Positions 48,092-56,500 of a DNA stretch of 64,000 nucleotides are shown here, in pieces. The notes below the pieces were generated by a model that worked only from the letters and a program-made list of their open reading frames with translations, was not told the origin of the DNA and ran no database searches. Origin of the DNA: Mesorhizobium sp. (lineage in GTDB: Bacteria; Pseudomonadota; Alphaproteobacteria; Rhizobiales; Rhizobiaceae); assembly GCF_023954305.1 (NCBI RefSeq), contig NZ_JAMLIG010000001.1:1240001-1304000 (forward strand). The letters are read 5' to 3'. Position 1 is the first letter of the stretch. Each line of letters opens with the position of its first letter. The translations under genes were made by a program, and so were the position numbers.

Positions 48092-49921
48092 ATGAACCTT
48101 CGCAATATCGCGATCATCGCGCACGTCGACCATGGCAAGACCACGCTGGTCGACGAACTTCTCAAACAGGCCGGCTCGTTCCGCGAGAACCAGCGCGTCG
48201 CCGAGCGCGCGATGGATTCGAACGACCTCGAAAAGGAACGCGGCATCACCATCCTGGCCAAGGCCACCTCGGTCGAATGGAAGGATACCCGCATCAACAT
48301 CGTCGACACCCCCGGCCACGCCGATTTCGGCGGCGAGGTTGAGCGCATCCTGTCGATGGTGGATTCGGCGATCGTGCTGGTGGACGCCGCCGAAGGGCCG
48401 ATGCCGCAGACGAAGTTCGTCGTCGGCAAGGCGCTCAAGGTCGGCCTCAAGCCGATCGTGGTGATCAACAAGATCGACCGTCCGGACGCGCGCCACGTCG
48501 AGGTCGTCAACGAGGTGTTCGACCTGTTCGCGGCGCTCGACGCCACCGACGAGCAGCTCGACTTCCCGATCCTCTACGGTTCGGGCCGCGACGGCTGGGT
48601 CTCCGAGAACCCGGAAGGTCCGAAGGAGCAGAAGCTCGCGCCCCTGTTCGACCTGATCGTCAAGCACGTGCCGGCTCCGACCGTCCATCCCGGTCCGTTC
48701 CGCATGATCGGCACGCTGCTGGAGGCGAACCCCTTCCTCGGCCGCATCATCACCGGCCGCATCGAGAGCGGCAGCCTGAAGCCCAACCAGGCGGTCAAGG
48801 TCCTGGCGCGCGACGGCTCGCTGGTCGAAACGGGCCGTGTGTCGAAAATCCTTGCCTTCCGCGGTCTCGAGCGCCAGCCGATCGAAGAGGCCCAGGCGGG
48901 CGACATCGTCGCCATCGCCGGCCTGCCGAAGGGCACGGTCGCCGACACGTTCTGCGATCCGGCCGTCACCGAGCCGCTGCAGGCACAGCCGATCGATCCG
49001 CCGACGGTCACCATGTCGTTCCTGGTCAACGACAGCCCGCTGGCCGGCACCGAGGGCGACAAGGTGACGAGCCGCGTCATCCGCGACCGTCTGATGCGCG
49101 AGGCGGAGGGCAACGTCGCTCTCAAGATCGAGGAATCCGCCGACAAGGATTCCTTCTACGTCTCCGGCCGCGGCGAACTGCAGCTCGCGGTGCTGATCGA
49201 AACCATGCGCCGCGAGGGCTTCGAACTCGCCGTGTCGCGTCCGCGCGTCGTCATGCAGAAGGACGAGCATGGCAACCTGCTCGAGCCTGTCGAGGAAGTC
49301 GTCATCGACGTCGACGAGGAGCATGCCGGCGTCGTCGTGCAGAAGATGAGCGAGCGCAAGGCCGAGATGGTCGAGCTGCGCCCCTCCGGCGGCAACCGCC
49401 AGCGCCTCGTCTTCCACGCCCCGACCCGCGGCCTGATCGGCTACCAGTCGGAACTGTTGACCGACACGCGCGGCACCGCCGTGATGAACCGGCTGTTCCA
49501 TGCCTACGAGCCCTACAAGGGCGAGTTGCCCGGCCGCACCAACGGGGTGCTGATCTCCAACGAGCAGGGCGAGTCCGTCGCCTATGCGATGTGGAACCTG
49601 GAAGACCGCGGCCCGATGGTCATCGACGCCGGCGTCAAGGTCTACCAGGGGATGATCATCGGCATCCACAGCCGTGACAACGACCTCGAGGTCAACGTGC
49701 TCAAGGGCAAGAAGCTGACCAACATCCGCGCCGCCGGCAAGGACGAGGCGGTGAAGCTGACGCCGCCGATCCGCATGACGCTGGAGCGCGCGCTGGCCTG
49801 GATCCAGGACGACGAACTGGTCGAGGTGACGCCGAAATCGATCCGCCTGCGCAAGCTCTATCTCGACCCCAACGACCGCAAGCGCTTCGAAAAGTCGGCG
49901 AAGGTGGCGGGTGCGGCCTGA
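48092..49921 (+). CDS. typA: Ribosome-associated GTPase TypA/BipA
   Basis: The 609-aa translational GTPase aids ribosome assembly and growth under stress or cold. G1 is AHVDHGKTT (residues 10-18), the G2 region is ERGITI, G3 is DTPGHADF and G4 is NKIDRPDARHVEV. EF-G-like domains II, III and V follow, then the BipA-specific C-terminal domain ending near RLRKLYLD. Length matches the family. It is monocistronic as far as can be seen. Confidence 0.97.
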   Translation: MNLRNIAIIAHVDHGKTTLVDELLKQAGSFRENQRVAERAMDSNDLEKERGITILAKATSVEWKDTRINIVDTPGHADFGGEVERILSMVDSAIVLVDAAEGPMPQTKFVVGKALKVGLKPIVVINKIDRPDARHVEVVNEVFDLFAALDATDEQLDFPILYGSGRDGWVSENPEGPKEQKLAPLFDLIVKHVPAPTVHPGPFRMIGTLLEANPFLGRIITGRIESGSLKPNQAVKVLARDGSLVETGRVSKILAFRGLERQPIEEAQAGDIVAIAGLPKGTVADTFCDPAVTEPLQAQPIDPPTVTMSFLVNDSPLAGTEGDKVTSRVIRDRLMREAEGNVALKIEESADKDSFYVSGRGELQLAVLIETMRREGFELAVSRPRVVMQKDEHGNLLEPVEEVVIDVDEEHAGVVVQKMSERKAEMVELRPSGGNRQRLVFHAPTRGLIGYQSELLTDTRGTAVMNRLFHAYEPYKGELPGRTNGVLISNEQGESVAYAMWNLEDRGPMVIDAGVKVYQGMIIGIHSRDNDLEVNVLKGKKLTNIRAAGKDEAVKLTPPIRMTLERALAWIQDDELVEVTPKSIRLRKLYLDPNDRKRFEKSAKVAGAA

Positions 49922-50028
49922 GTCCAGGCCGACCGCGTCCGCCCCCGAAACTTCGCTGGGGATGGAGACGGCAGACGTTTCAATCCCCGGCGAAATCAGT
50001 TTAGTTTCTCGCGAAACTGGACCTGGCT

Positions 50029-50487
50029 ATGCAACTTCTGCTGCGAAGCATTCTCGCTCTCATTCTCGGCTACGCCGTCGGCTGGGGCGTGTCCGCTGCG
50101 GCAGGCTTCCGCTATGCCGAGGCGCTCAATGTCATCGACAGGGACGGCGGCATGGCGATGGGGCTCATGTTCGTCATTGGTCCCTCATTCGGCGCCATAA
50201 CGGCGCTGGTTGCGTTGGCGATGGTAGTGTTCAAGGAGTTGCAGCGCCGCACTCCGGGCTATGTGGAGAGGCCGCTGTCCCTGCCGCTGAAGGTCGTCGG
50301 CGTGCTGCTGACGCTTGGCTGCGTCTACCTGATGGCCTGGTTCGTGATCGAGTTTTCCAGACCGTTCCAGCTTGCCCAGCCCTGGAAGGTGCTGGTGACG
50401 GAGGGAATTCCGGTTACGGTCGCGCTCGTCGGCGCCTGGCTTGTCGCCAAGCGGATGAACGCGGACAACGACCCGCACTCCGCCTAG
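50029..50487 (+). CDS. Hypothetical membrane protein
   Basis: The 152-aa protein has about four hydrophobic helices (residues 3-24, 43-68, 86-108 and 120-143) with a short basic loop between helices 2 and 3 (FKELQRRTPGY). No family is recognised. A ribosome-binding site is not obvious. It sits between typA and a transporter gene on the same strand; no role is inferred. Confidence 0.7.
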   Translation: MQLLLRSILALILGYAVGWGVSAAAGFRYAEALNVIDRDGGMAMGLMFVIGPSFGAITALVALAMVVFKELQRRTPGYVERPLSLPLKVVGVLLTLGCVYLMAWFVIEFSRPFQLAQPWKVLVTEGIPVTVALVGAWLVAKRMNADNDPHSA

Positions 50488-50583
50488 CCGCCGGCTTCCT
50501 GGACTTGCCCTCCGGCGCATCTGCATCTGGCGCAGCGCGCCACCTGGGGCTATCGCCGCCCAGTCCCGCTTCGTGAGCCCGCC

Positions 50584-51498
50584 GTGCATTCCCCCAAGCC
50601 GTCCGATGCCGCTTCGCCGATGTTTCCGGTGCTGGTCTGCACTTTTGCGATCTTTCTCCTGTCGGCGATGGACGCCGCCATGAAAGGCCTCGTGCTCGCG
50701 ATCGGCGTCTACAACACCGTCCTGTGGCGCAGCCTGCTGGCCACCGTTGTCGCCGGCAGCGTCTGGTCGACCACCACACGGACCCTCCCGCCGACAAGCG
50801 TGCTGCGGCTGCACGTCCTGCGCGCGGTCGTGATCGGCATCATGCTGATCTCGTTCTTCTGGGGGCTGGCGCGGCTGCCCCTCGCCGCGGCGATCGCCTT
50901 GAGTTTCGTTGCGCCGCTGATCGCGCTGTTCCTCGCGGCCGTGACGCTTGGAGAGAAGATTCGGCGTGCGGCGATCTGGGGCTCGCTGGCGGGCACTGCC
51001 GGAGTCGCCATCATCATGGCGGGGCAGTTCGGGCACACCGCCTACACGCAGACTGCCCTGGCGGGAACCGCGTCGGTGCTCTGCTCCACGGTGTTCTATG
51101 CCTACAACCTCGTTCTGATGCGCCGGCAAGCCTTGGTCGCCAGGCCCCTGGAAGTCACCTTCTTCCAGAACCTCGTGCTGGCGGTAATCCTCGGGTCCGC
51201 GGCGCCGTGGCTCGCGGTGGCTCTGCCTCGCGAGCTCTGGCTGCCGATCGCCGGGGTCACCGCCCTATCGCTGTCGGGACAGCTTTTGATGAGCTGGGCC
51301 TACGGGAGGGCCGAGGCGCAATATCTGATCCCGACCGAATACACCGCCTTCGTCTGGGCGATCGGGCTCGGCTGGTTCTTCTTCGGCGAGGCCGTTTCCT
51401 GGACGACGCTGGCCGGCGCCTTGCTCATCATCACCGGCTGCCTCGTTGCGGCGCGCTCCAACCCCAAGCTGGCGGAGCCGATCGAGGCGACGGTGTAG
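50584..51498 (+). CDS. EamA/DMT-superfamily transporter
   Basis: The 304-aa ten-helix transporter consists of two EamA repeats: AIFLLSAMDAAMKGLVL opens the first, and GTASVLCSTVFYAYNLVLMRR begins the second. It is unlike the EamA protein at 27982 and resembles the S-adenosylmethionine/riboflavin-type DMT group (PTEYTAFVWAIGLGWFFFGE near the end), but the substrate cannot be assigned. The start is GTG. A LysE exporter gene follows 65 bases downstream on the same strand. Confidence 0.87.
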   Translation: MHSPKPSDAASPMFPVLVCTFAIFLLSAMDAAMKGLVLAIGVYNTVLWRSLLATVVAGSVWSTTTRTLPPTSVLRLHVLRAVVIGIMLISFFWGLARLPLAAAIALSFVAPLIALFLAAVTLGEKIRRAAIWGSLAGTAGVAIIMAGQFGHTAYTQTALAGTASVLCSTVFYAYNLVLMRRQALVARPLEVTFFQNLVLAVILGSAAPWLAVALPRELWLPIAGVTALSLSGQLLMSWAYGRAEAQYLIPTEYTAFVWAIGLGWFFFGEAVSWTTLAGALLIITGCLVAARSNPKLAEPIEATV

Positions 51499-51563
51499 CC
51501 TGCAGGGATCGCCGCCTTCCGGCGCTCCCGAACCTGCGCTATACAACGCCCCGGAGGACGACC

Positions 51564-52178
51564 ATGGATATCGCATCGCTTTTCATCTTCGCGGGCGCAT
51601 TGCTTGTCGCGTCCGGCTCGCCCGGACCGTCGATCGCAGCCCTCGTCTCGCGCGTCATCACGCGCGGCATCTCCGGCGTCCTGCCCTTCCTGCTTGCGAT
51701 GTGGATCGGCGAGGCCATCTGGCTGTCGCTCGCCGTGTTCGGCCTCGCCTACGTTGCGCAGACGTTTCATCTTGCCTTCGTCGTCCTGAAATGGGCGGGC
51801 GTGGCCTACCTCGCCTTCCTCGCCTGGAAGATGTGGACAGCGCCGGCGGAGGTCGCCGAGGGCGACCTGCCGAAGGCCGATGCACCGCTCAAGCTGTTCC
51901 TGGCCGGCATGGCGGTGACGCTCGGCAATCCCAAGATCATGATGTTCTACCTGGCGCTGCTGCCGACGATCGTCGACCTCGCCGCCGTCACGGTCACAGG
52001 CTGGGCGGAGCTGACGCTCACCATGTTTGCCGTGCTGATGGCGGTCGATTGCGGCTGGGCCTTCGCCGCGGCCCAGGCGCGCAGGCTGCTCAAGAGCCCG
52101 CGCGCGGTCCGGATCGCCAACCGCATCAGCGCCGGAACGATGGCTGGCGCCGCGGCGGCTATCGCGGCGCGGGGCTAG
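51564..52178 (+). CDS. LysE/RhtB-family amino-acid exporter
   Basis: The 204-aa protein has about six TM helices. It matches the LysE family: the N-terminal SGSPGPSIAALVSRVITRG is the conserved PGP loop, and the middle AGMAVTLGNPKIMMFYLALLP is the second family motif (NPK). Family members export basic or neutral amino acids or homoserine lactone. GGAGG precedes the ATG by 7 bases. Substrate is unknown. Confidence 0.92.
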   Translation: MDIASLFIFAGALLVASGSPGPSIAALVSRVITRGISGVLPFLLAMWIGEAIWLSLAVFGLAYVAQTFHLAFVVLKWAGVAYLAFLAWKMWTAPAEVAEGDLPKADAPLKLFLAGMAVTLGNPKIMMFYLALLPTIVDLAAVTVTGWAELTLTMFAVLMAVDCGWAFAAAQARRLLKSPRAVRIANRISAGTMAGAAAAIAARG

Positions 52179-52231
52179 CACAGACCGATCAAGCGTTGCG
52201 GCAGCGCGATACCTCGACTAAGTTATCGACT

Positions 52232-52240
52232 GGTACTACC
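52232..52240. promoter_or_regulatory. Possible autoregulatory operator of the TA pair
   Basis: The short palindrome GGTA-C-TACC lies 11 bases before the antitoxin start. Ribbon-helix-helix antitoxins usually repress their own promoter through such short inverted sites. This is suggestive only. Confidence 0.4.
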
Positions 52241-52251
52241 TGGTGATGAAC

Positions 52252-52527
52252 ATGGCCTCGTCGATAAAGCTTGATGATGACCTGAAAGCCCGAATTCAGT
52301 CGGTTGCCGCTTCGCGCCGACGCTCTGCACATTGGGTCATGCGTGAAGCAATCGAACAGTATGTGGAGAGAGAGGAGGCCCGGCTCGGTTTCCAGCGGGA
52401 AGCCGAGGCGTCTTGGGCCGCCTATGGGGCTGACGGGCTTCATCTCACCGGCGATGAAACGAGGACTTGGCTCGCGACATGGGGAACTGCCGCCGAGGCA
52501 GACGCTCCTCCGCAATGCCACGAGTGA
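52252..52527 (+). CDS. Ribbon-helix-helix (CopG/ParD-like) antitoxin
   Basis: The 91-aa protein has an N-terminal ribbon-helix-helix DNA-binding domain (ASSIKLDDDLKARIQSVAASRRRSAHWVMREAIEQYVEREEAR), which normally dimerises and represses its own promoter. The C-terminal acidic tail (from about residue 48, AEASWAAYGADG...DETRTWLATW) would bind and neutralise the toxin. The ATG at 52252 is chosen; ATG 52246 and GTG 52243 are also in frame. The last 13 bases overlap the toxin gene start, the usual coupled arrangement. Confidence 0.9.
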   Translation: MASSIKLDDDLKARIQSVAASRRRSAHWVMREAIEQYVEREEARLGFQREAEASWAAYGADGLHLTGDETRTWLATWGTAAEADAPPQCHE

Positions 52528-52808
52528 TCGTCACCGCCGGCGCAGTCGCCGGCCTCGAACGCTGCCGCCGATTCCTCGCCGCAAAGAACCCCCGTGCAGC
52601 CAATCGCGCGGCCGAAGCGATCGCGAAGCAGTTCCTGTTGCTGGAAACTCACCCCCAGATCGGTCGACCCGATGTGGATCGGCCGCATCTTCGGGAACTG
52701 CTCATTCCGTTTGGCGACTCTGGGTATGTCGCACTCTATCGGCATGAGCCGAGCGAAGACGCGGTCTACATCCTCGCTGTTCGACATCAGAAAGAAGCAG
52801 GCTACTGA
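52515..52808 (+). CDS. RelE/ParE-family toxin
   Basis: The 97-aa ParE/RelE-superfamily toxin has a compact fold: PRVIVTAGAVAGLERCRRFL, the middle FLLLETHPQIGRPDVDRPHLRELLIPFGDSGYVALYR with the typical arginine-to-Tyr strand run, and the end DAVYILAVRHQKEAGY, the family's C-terminal His-Gln block. ParE-type toxins poison gyrase, while RelE types cut mRNA; the RelE catalytic residues are not obvious here, so ParE-like is more likely. It overlaps the antitoxin gene by 13 bases. Confidence 0.88.
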   Translation: MPRVIVTAGAVAGLERCRRFLAAKNPRAANRAAEAIAKQFLLLETHPQIGRPDVDRPHLRELLIPFGDSGYVALYRHEPSEDAVYILAVRHQKEAGY

Positions 52809-52837
52809 TCTCTCGCCTGCCTGACTGCCGTACTGAG

Positions 52838-53404
52838 CTACCTCGCCATCCCGTGATACTCCGGGTTCGGCCGCATGTCGGTCGCAGCAGCCACCCGGTT
52901 CGACATGTTGAAGAAGCCGACCGTCGAGGCGATGTCCCAGATATCGCGGTCGGAGAAGCCGGCGGCGCGCAGGGCCGCCCGGTCCGCCTCCTCGATCTTG
53001 GCCGGCGTTTCGGTCAGCTTGGCCGCGAAATCGAGCATCGCCTTCTGTCTCGGCGAGAGGTTCGCGGCGCGGTAGTTCATCACCATCATCTCGCCCAGCG
53101 CCGGATCGCCGGAGAGCTGGCGTACCGCTGCGCCGTGGGCGGTCAGGCAGTAGTAGCAGTGGTTCACCGAGGAGACGACCACCGCGATCATCTCGCGCTC
53201 GAGCTTCGTCAGTCCGGACTCGCCGAGCATCAGATCGTTGTACATGTCGGTGAAGGCGCGCAGCTTCTTCTCGTCGAAGGCGTAGGCGAGCAGCACGTTG
53301 GGAATCAGTCCGAGTTTGTCCTTTGCTTTGGCGAAGTAGGCCTTCGTCGGTTCGCTCAACTCCGCCTGCCGCAGGTCGAGCGCGGTGATCTTCTCGCCAG
53401 TCAC
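52838..53404 (-). CDS. AhpD/carboxymuconolactone-decarboxylase family peroxidase-related protein
   Basis: The 188-aa helical protein of the CMD/AhpD superfamily carries the redox motif HCYYCLTAH, with a CxxC, His three residues after the second Cys, and the upstream Glu in REMIAVVVS. It matches the peroxidase-related group (opening TALDLRQAELSEPTKAYFAK). These proteins can reduce peroxides with a thiol donor, but physiological partners are unknown. The start is GTG 53404 with GGAGG 5 bases upstream; an ATG at 53416 is in frame but lacks a ribosome-binding site. It is divergent from the GDH gene. Confidence 0.87.
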   Translation of the reverse strand: MTGEKITALDLRQAELSEPTKAYFAKAKDKLGLIPNVLLAYAFDEKKLRAFTDMYNDLMLGESGLTKLEREMIAVVVSSVNHCYYCLTAHGAAVRQLSGDPALGEMMVMNYRAANLSPRQKAMLDFAAKLTETPAKIEEADRAALRAAGFSDRDIWDIASTVGFFNMSNRVAAATDMRPNPEYHGMAR

Positions 53405-53513
53405 GTCATCCTCCATTCACATGCTTTTCGCAGATTGCCCACGATTTGAGCCGTCGCGGCGCGATTTTCTCTGATACGATAACTGAAAAAGCAGAAGCGG
53501 GAGGGGATTCGGC

Positions 53514-56500
53514 ATGCCGACGGGGAAAAAACTTCCGGCAGCCGCAGCAGCGGCCGACCACAAGGGAAGCGCATCGGAACTCGCCGGCCATCTCCTCGCC
53601 CGCGCGCCCAGCGAGGACGTCTCGGTCTACGATGACGACGCGATCCGGCGCTCGGTCCAGCTTGCCTATGCGGCGCTGAAGCGCCACCGCAAGGGCGACA
53701 GCGTCATCGCCATCGATCGCGATCCGGGCATAACGCGGCAGGGCCGCAAAGTGTCGGTCGTCACGCTCGTCAACGACAACATGCCCTTCCTGTTCGATTC
53801 CGTCATCGGCGAGGTAACCGAAAACGCCGGCGAACCCCTGCTGGTCATGCATCCTGTGCTGCAGGTCACCCACGGCAGGACGGGCGTCACCGGCCTCGTC
53901 GGCGAAGCGGGTCCCGGACGGCACGACCCGGCCGTCGACCGTGTCAGCCTGATCCACGTCCACCTGCCGCTGCTGACCGAGACGAAGGCGAAAGCGCTCG
54001 AGGCCGGGCTGCAACGCGTGCTCGACGCGGTCCGCTCGTCCGTGGTCGGCTGGAAGCCGATGCTCGCACGGCTGGAGCAGGCCATCTCCAGTTTTCGCTA
54101 TGCCGACGTGCCGCTGAAGAAGGAGGCCGTCGAGGAAGCGGTGGCGTTTCTCGAATGGCTGCGGGACGACAATTTCACCTTCCTCGGCATGCGCGATTAT
54201 CTCTACAAGGGCAACGAGAAAACCGGGACGCTGGAGCGCAGCGGCCAGGCCGGCCTCGGCCTGTTGGCCGACCCGAACACGCTGGTGTTGCGCAGCGGCA
54301 CCGAAGCGGTGACGACGACGCCCGAGATCCGCGCCTTCCTGAACGGTCCGGATCCGCTGATCGTTACCAAGGCGAACACCAAGTCGGTCGTCCACCGCCG
54401 CATCTATCTCGACTACATCGGCGTGAAGACCTTCGACGCCAGGGGAAAGCTGCTCGGCGAACTGCGCATCGTCGGCCTGTTCACCTCGACCGCCTACACG
54501 CGTTCGGTGATGACGATCCCCTACCTGCGCTCGAAGGCGCAGCAGGTCATCGCCAAGTCCGGCTTCGAGGCGACCGACCATTCCGGCAAGGCGCTGATCA
54601 ACGTGCTCGAATCCTATCCGCGCGATGAGCTGTTCCAGATCGACGTGCCGCTTCTGCGCAAGCATGCGGCGACGATCCTGGCGCTGGGCGAGCGGCCCCG
54701 CATCCGGGTGCTGGTGCGCGTCGACCGCTTCGACCGCTTCGTCTCGATCATCGTCTTCGTTCCGCGCGACCGCTACGACAGCCGCGCGAGAGAGCGGATC
54801 GGCGCCTATCTAAAGACGGCATTCGAAGGCCGCCTCTCGGCCTACTACCCGGCTTTCCCCGACAGCGGGCTGGCGCGTGTCCATTTCATCATCGGCCGCT
54901 CCGGCGGCAAGACGCCGAAGATCGATCCGGCGGATCTCGAGGGCGGCGTGCGCGACATTGTCCGCACCTGGGACGACGCGATCGCCGAAACTGCGGAAAC
55001 GCTCGGCATCGAAGGCGAATTCGCAGCGATCGCGCAGCGCTTTCCGGAAAGCTATCGCGGCAGCTTCAGCGCGGCGGAAGCGTTGCATGATGCCCGCCGC
55101 GTCGCTCGCGTCGGTGCCGACAGCCCGATCGCCATCGATTACTACCGCCAGAATGACCAGGCGCCGCACCAGGCGGCGCTCAAGATCCATCATTTCGGCC
55201 GGCCGGTATCGCTGTCGCGGCGGGTGCCGCTGCTGGAGAACATGGGTTTCCGGGTCATCAGCGAACGCACGTTCGAAGTCTCCGACGGCGAGGGGGACAC
55301 GATCTTCCTGCACGACATGGAGATCGAGAATGCCTTCGGCGCGCCGATCGACCTGAAGGACGGCGGCGCGCTGTTCGAAAGCGTCTTCCTGTCGGTGTGG
55401 CGCGGCGAGGCCGACAATGACGGCTACAACGCGCTCGCCCAGACCGCCGGGCTCGACCCGCGCGCGATCCTGATCCTGCGCGCCTACGGCCGCTACCTGC
55501 AGCAGGCGGGCATTCCGCAGAGCCAGGAGTTCATCGCCGGCGTGCTCAACCGCTACCCGCAGATCGCGCGAGCCCTGCACAGCCTGTTCGTCGCCCGCTT
55601 CGATCCGGCAAGGACTCACGACTGGGAGGTCGAGAGCAAGCACCTGAAGTCGGCCATCCGCGACGCGTTGGCCGAAGTGCCGAGCCTCGACGACGACACG
55701 ATCATCCGCCGCTATCTCAACCTGATCGACTCCTCGCTCCGGACCAATCATTTCGCGCCGGCGAAGCCCGGCGTGTCGCTGGCGATCAAGCTCGACTCGA
55801 AGAGCGTGTCCGGCCTGCCGGAGCCGAAGCCGTGGCGCGAGATCTTCGTCTACGGACCCGAGGTCGAGGGCGTGCATTTGCGCTTCGGGCCGGTGGCCCG
55901 CGGCGGCCTCAGGTGGTCGGACCGGGCGCAGGACTACCGCACCGAAGTGCTCGGTCTCGTCAAGGCGCAGCAAGTGAAGAATGCCGTGATCGTGCCGGTC
56001 GGCGCCAAGGGCGGCTTCTTCCCGAAACTCCTGCCCGCCGGCGGCAGCCGCGACGCGGTGTTCGCGGCCGGCACCAGCGCCTATGTCAACTTCGTCTCCT
56101 CGCTGCTGTCGATCACCGACAATCTGGACGCCAGGGGCGTCGTGCCGCCTGCGGATGTCGTGCGGCATGATACGGACGATCCCTATTTCGTCGTCGCAGC
56201 CGACAAGGGCACCGCGACCTTCTCCGACACCGCCAACGCGATCAGCCAGGCCCACGACTTCTGGCTGGACGACGCCTTCGCCTCGGGCGGGTCGGCCGGC
56301 TACGACCACAAGAAGATGGGCATCACCGCGCGCGGGGCGTGGGAAGCGGTGAAGCGGCACTTCCGCGAGATGAACCGCGACATCCAGACCGAGCCCTTCA
56401 CCGTGGTCGGCGTCGGAGACATGTCGGGCGACGTGTTCGGCAACGGCATGCTGCTGTCGAAGGAGATCCGGCTGATCGCGGCGTTCGACCACCGCGACAT

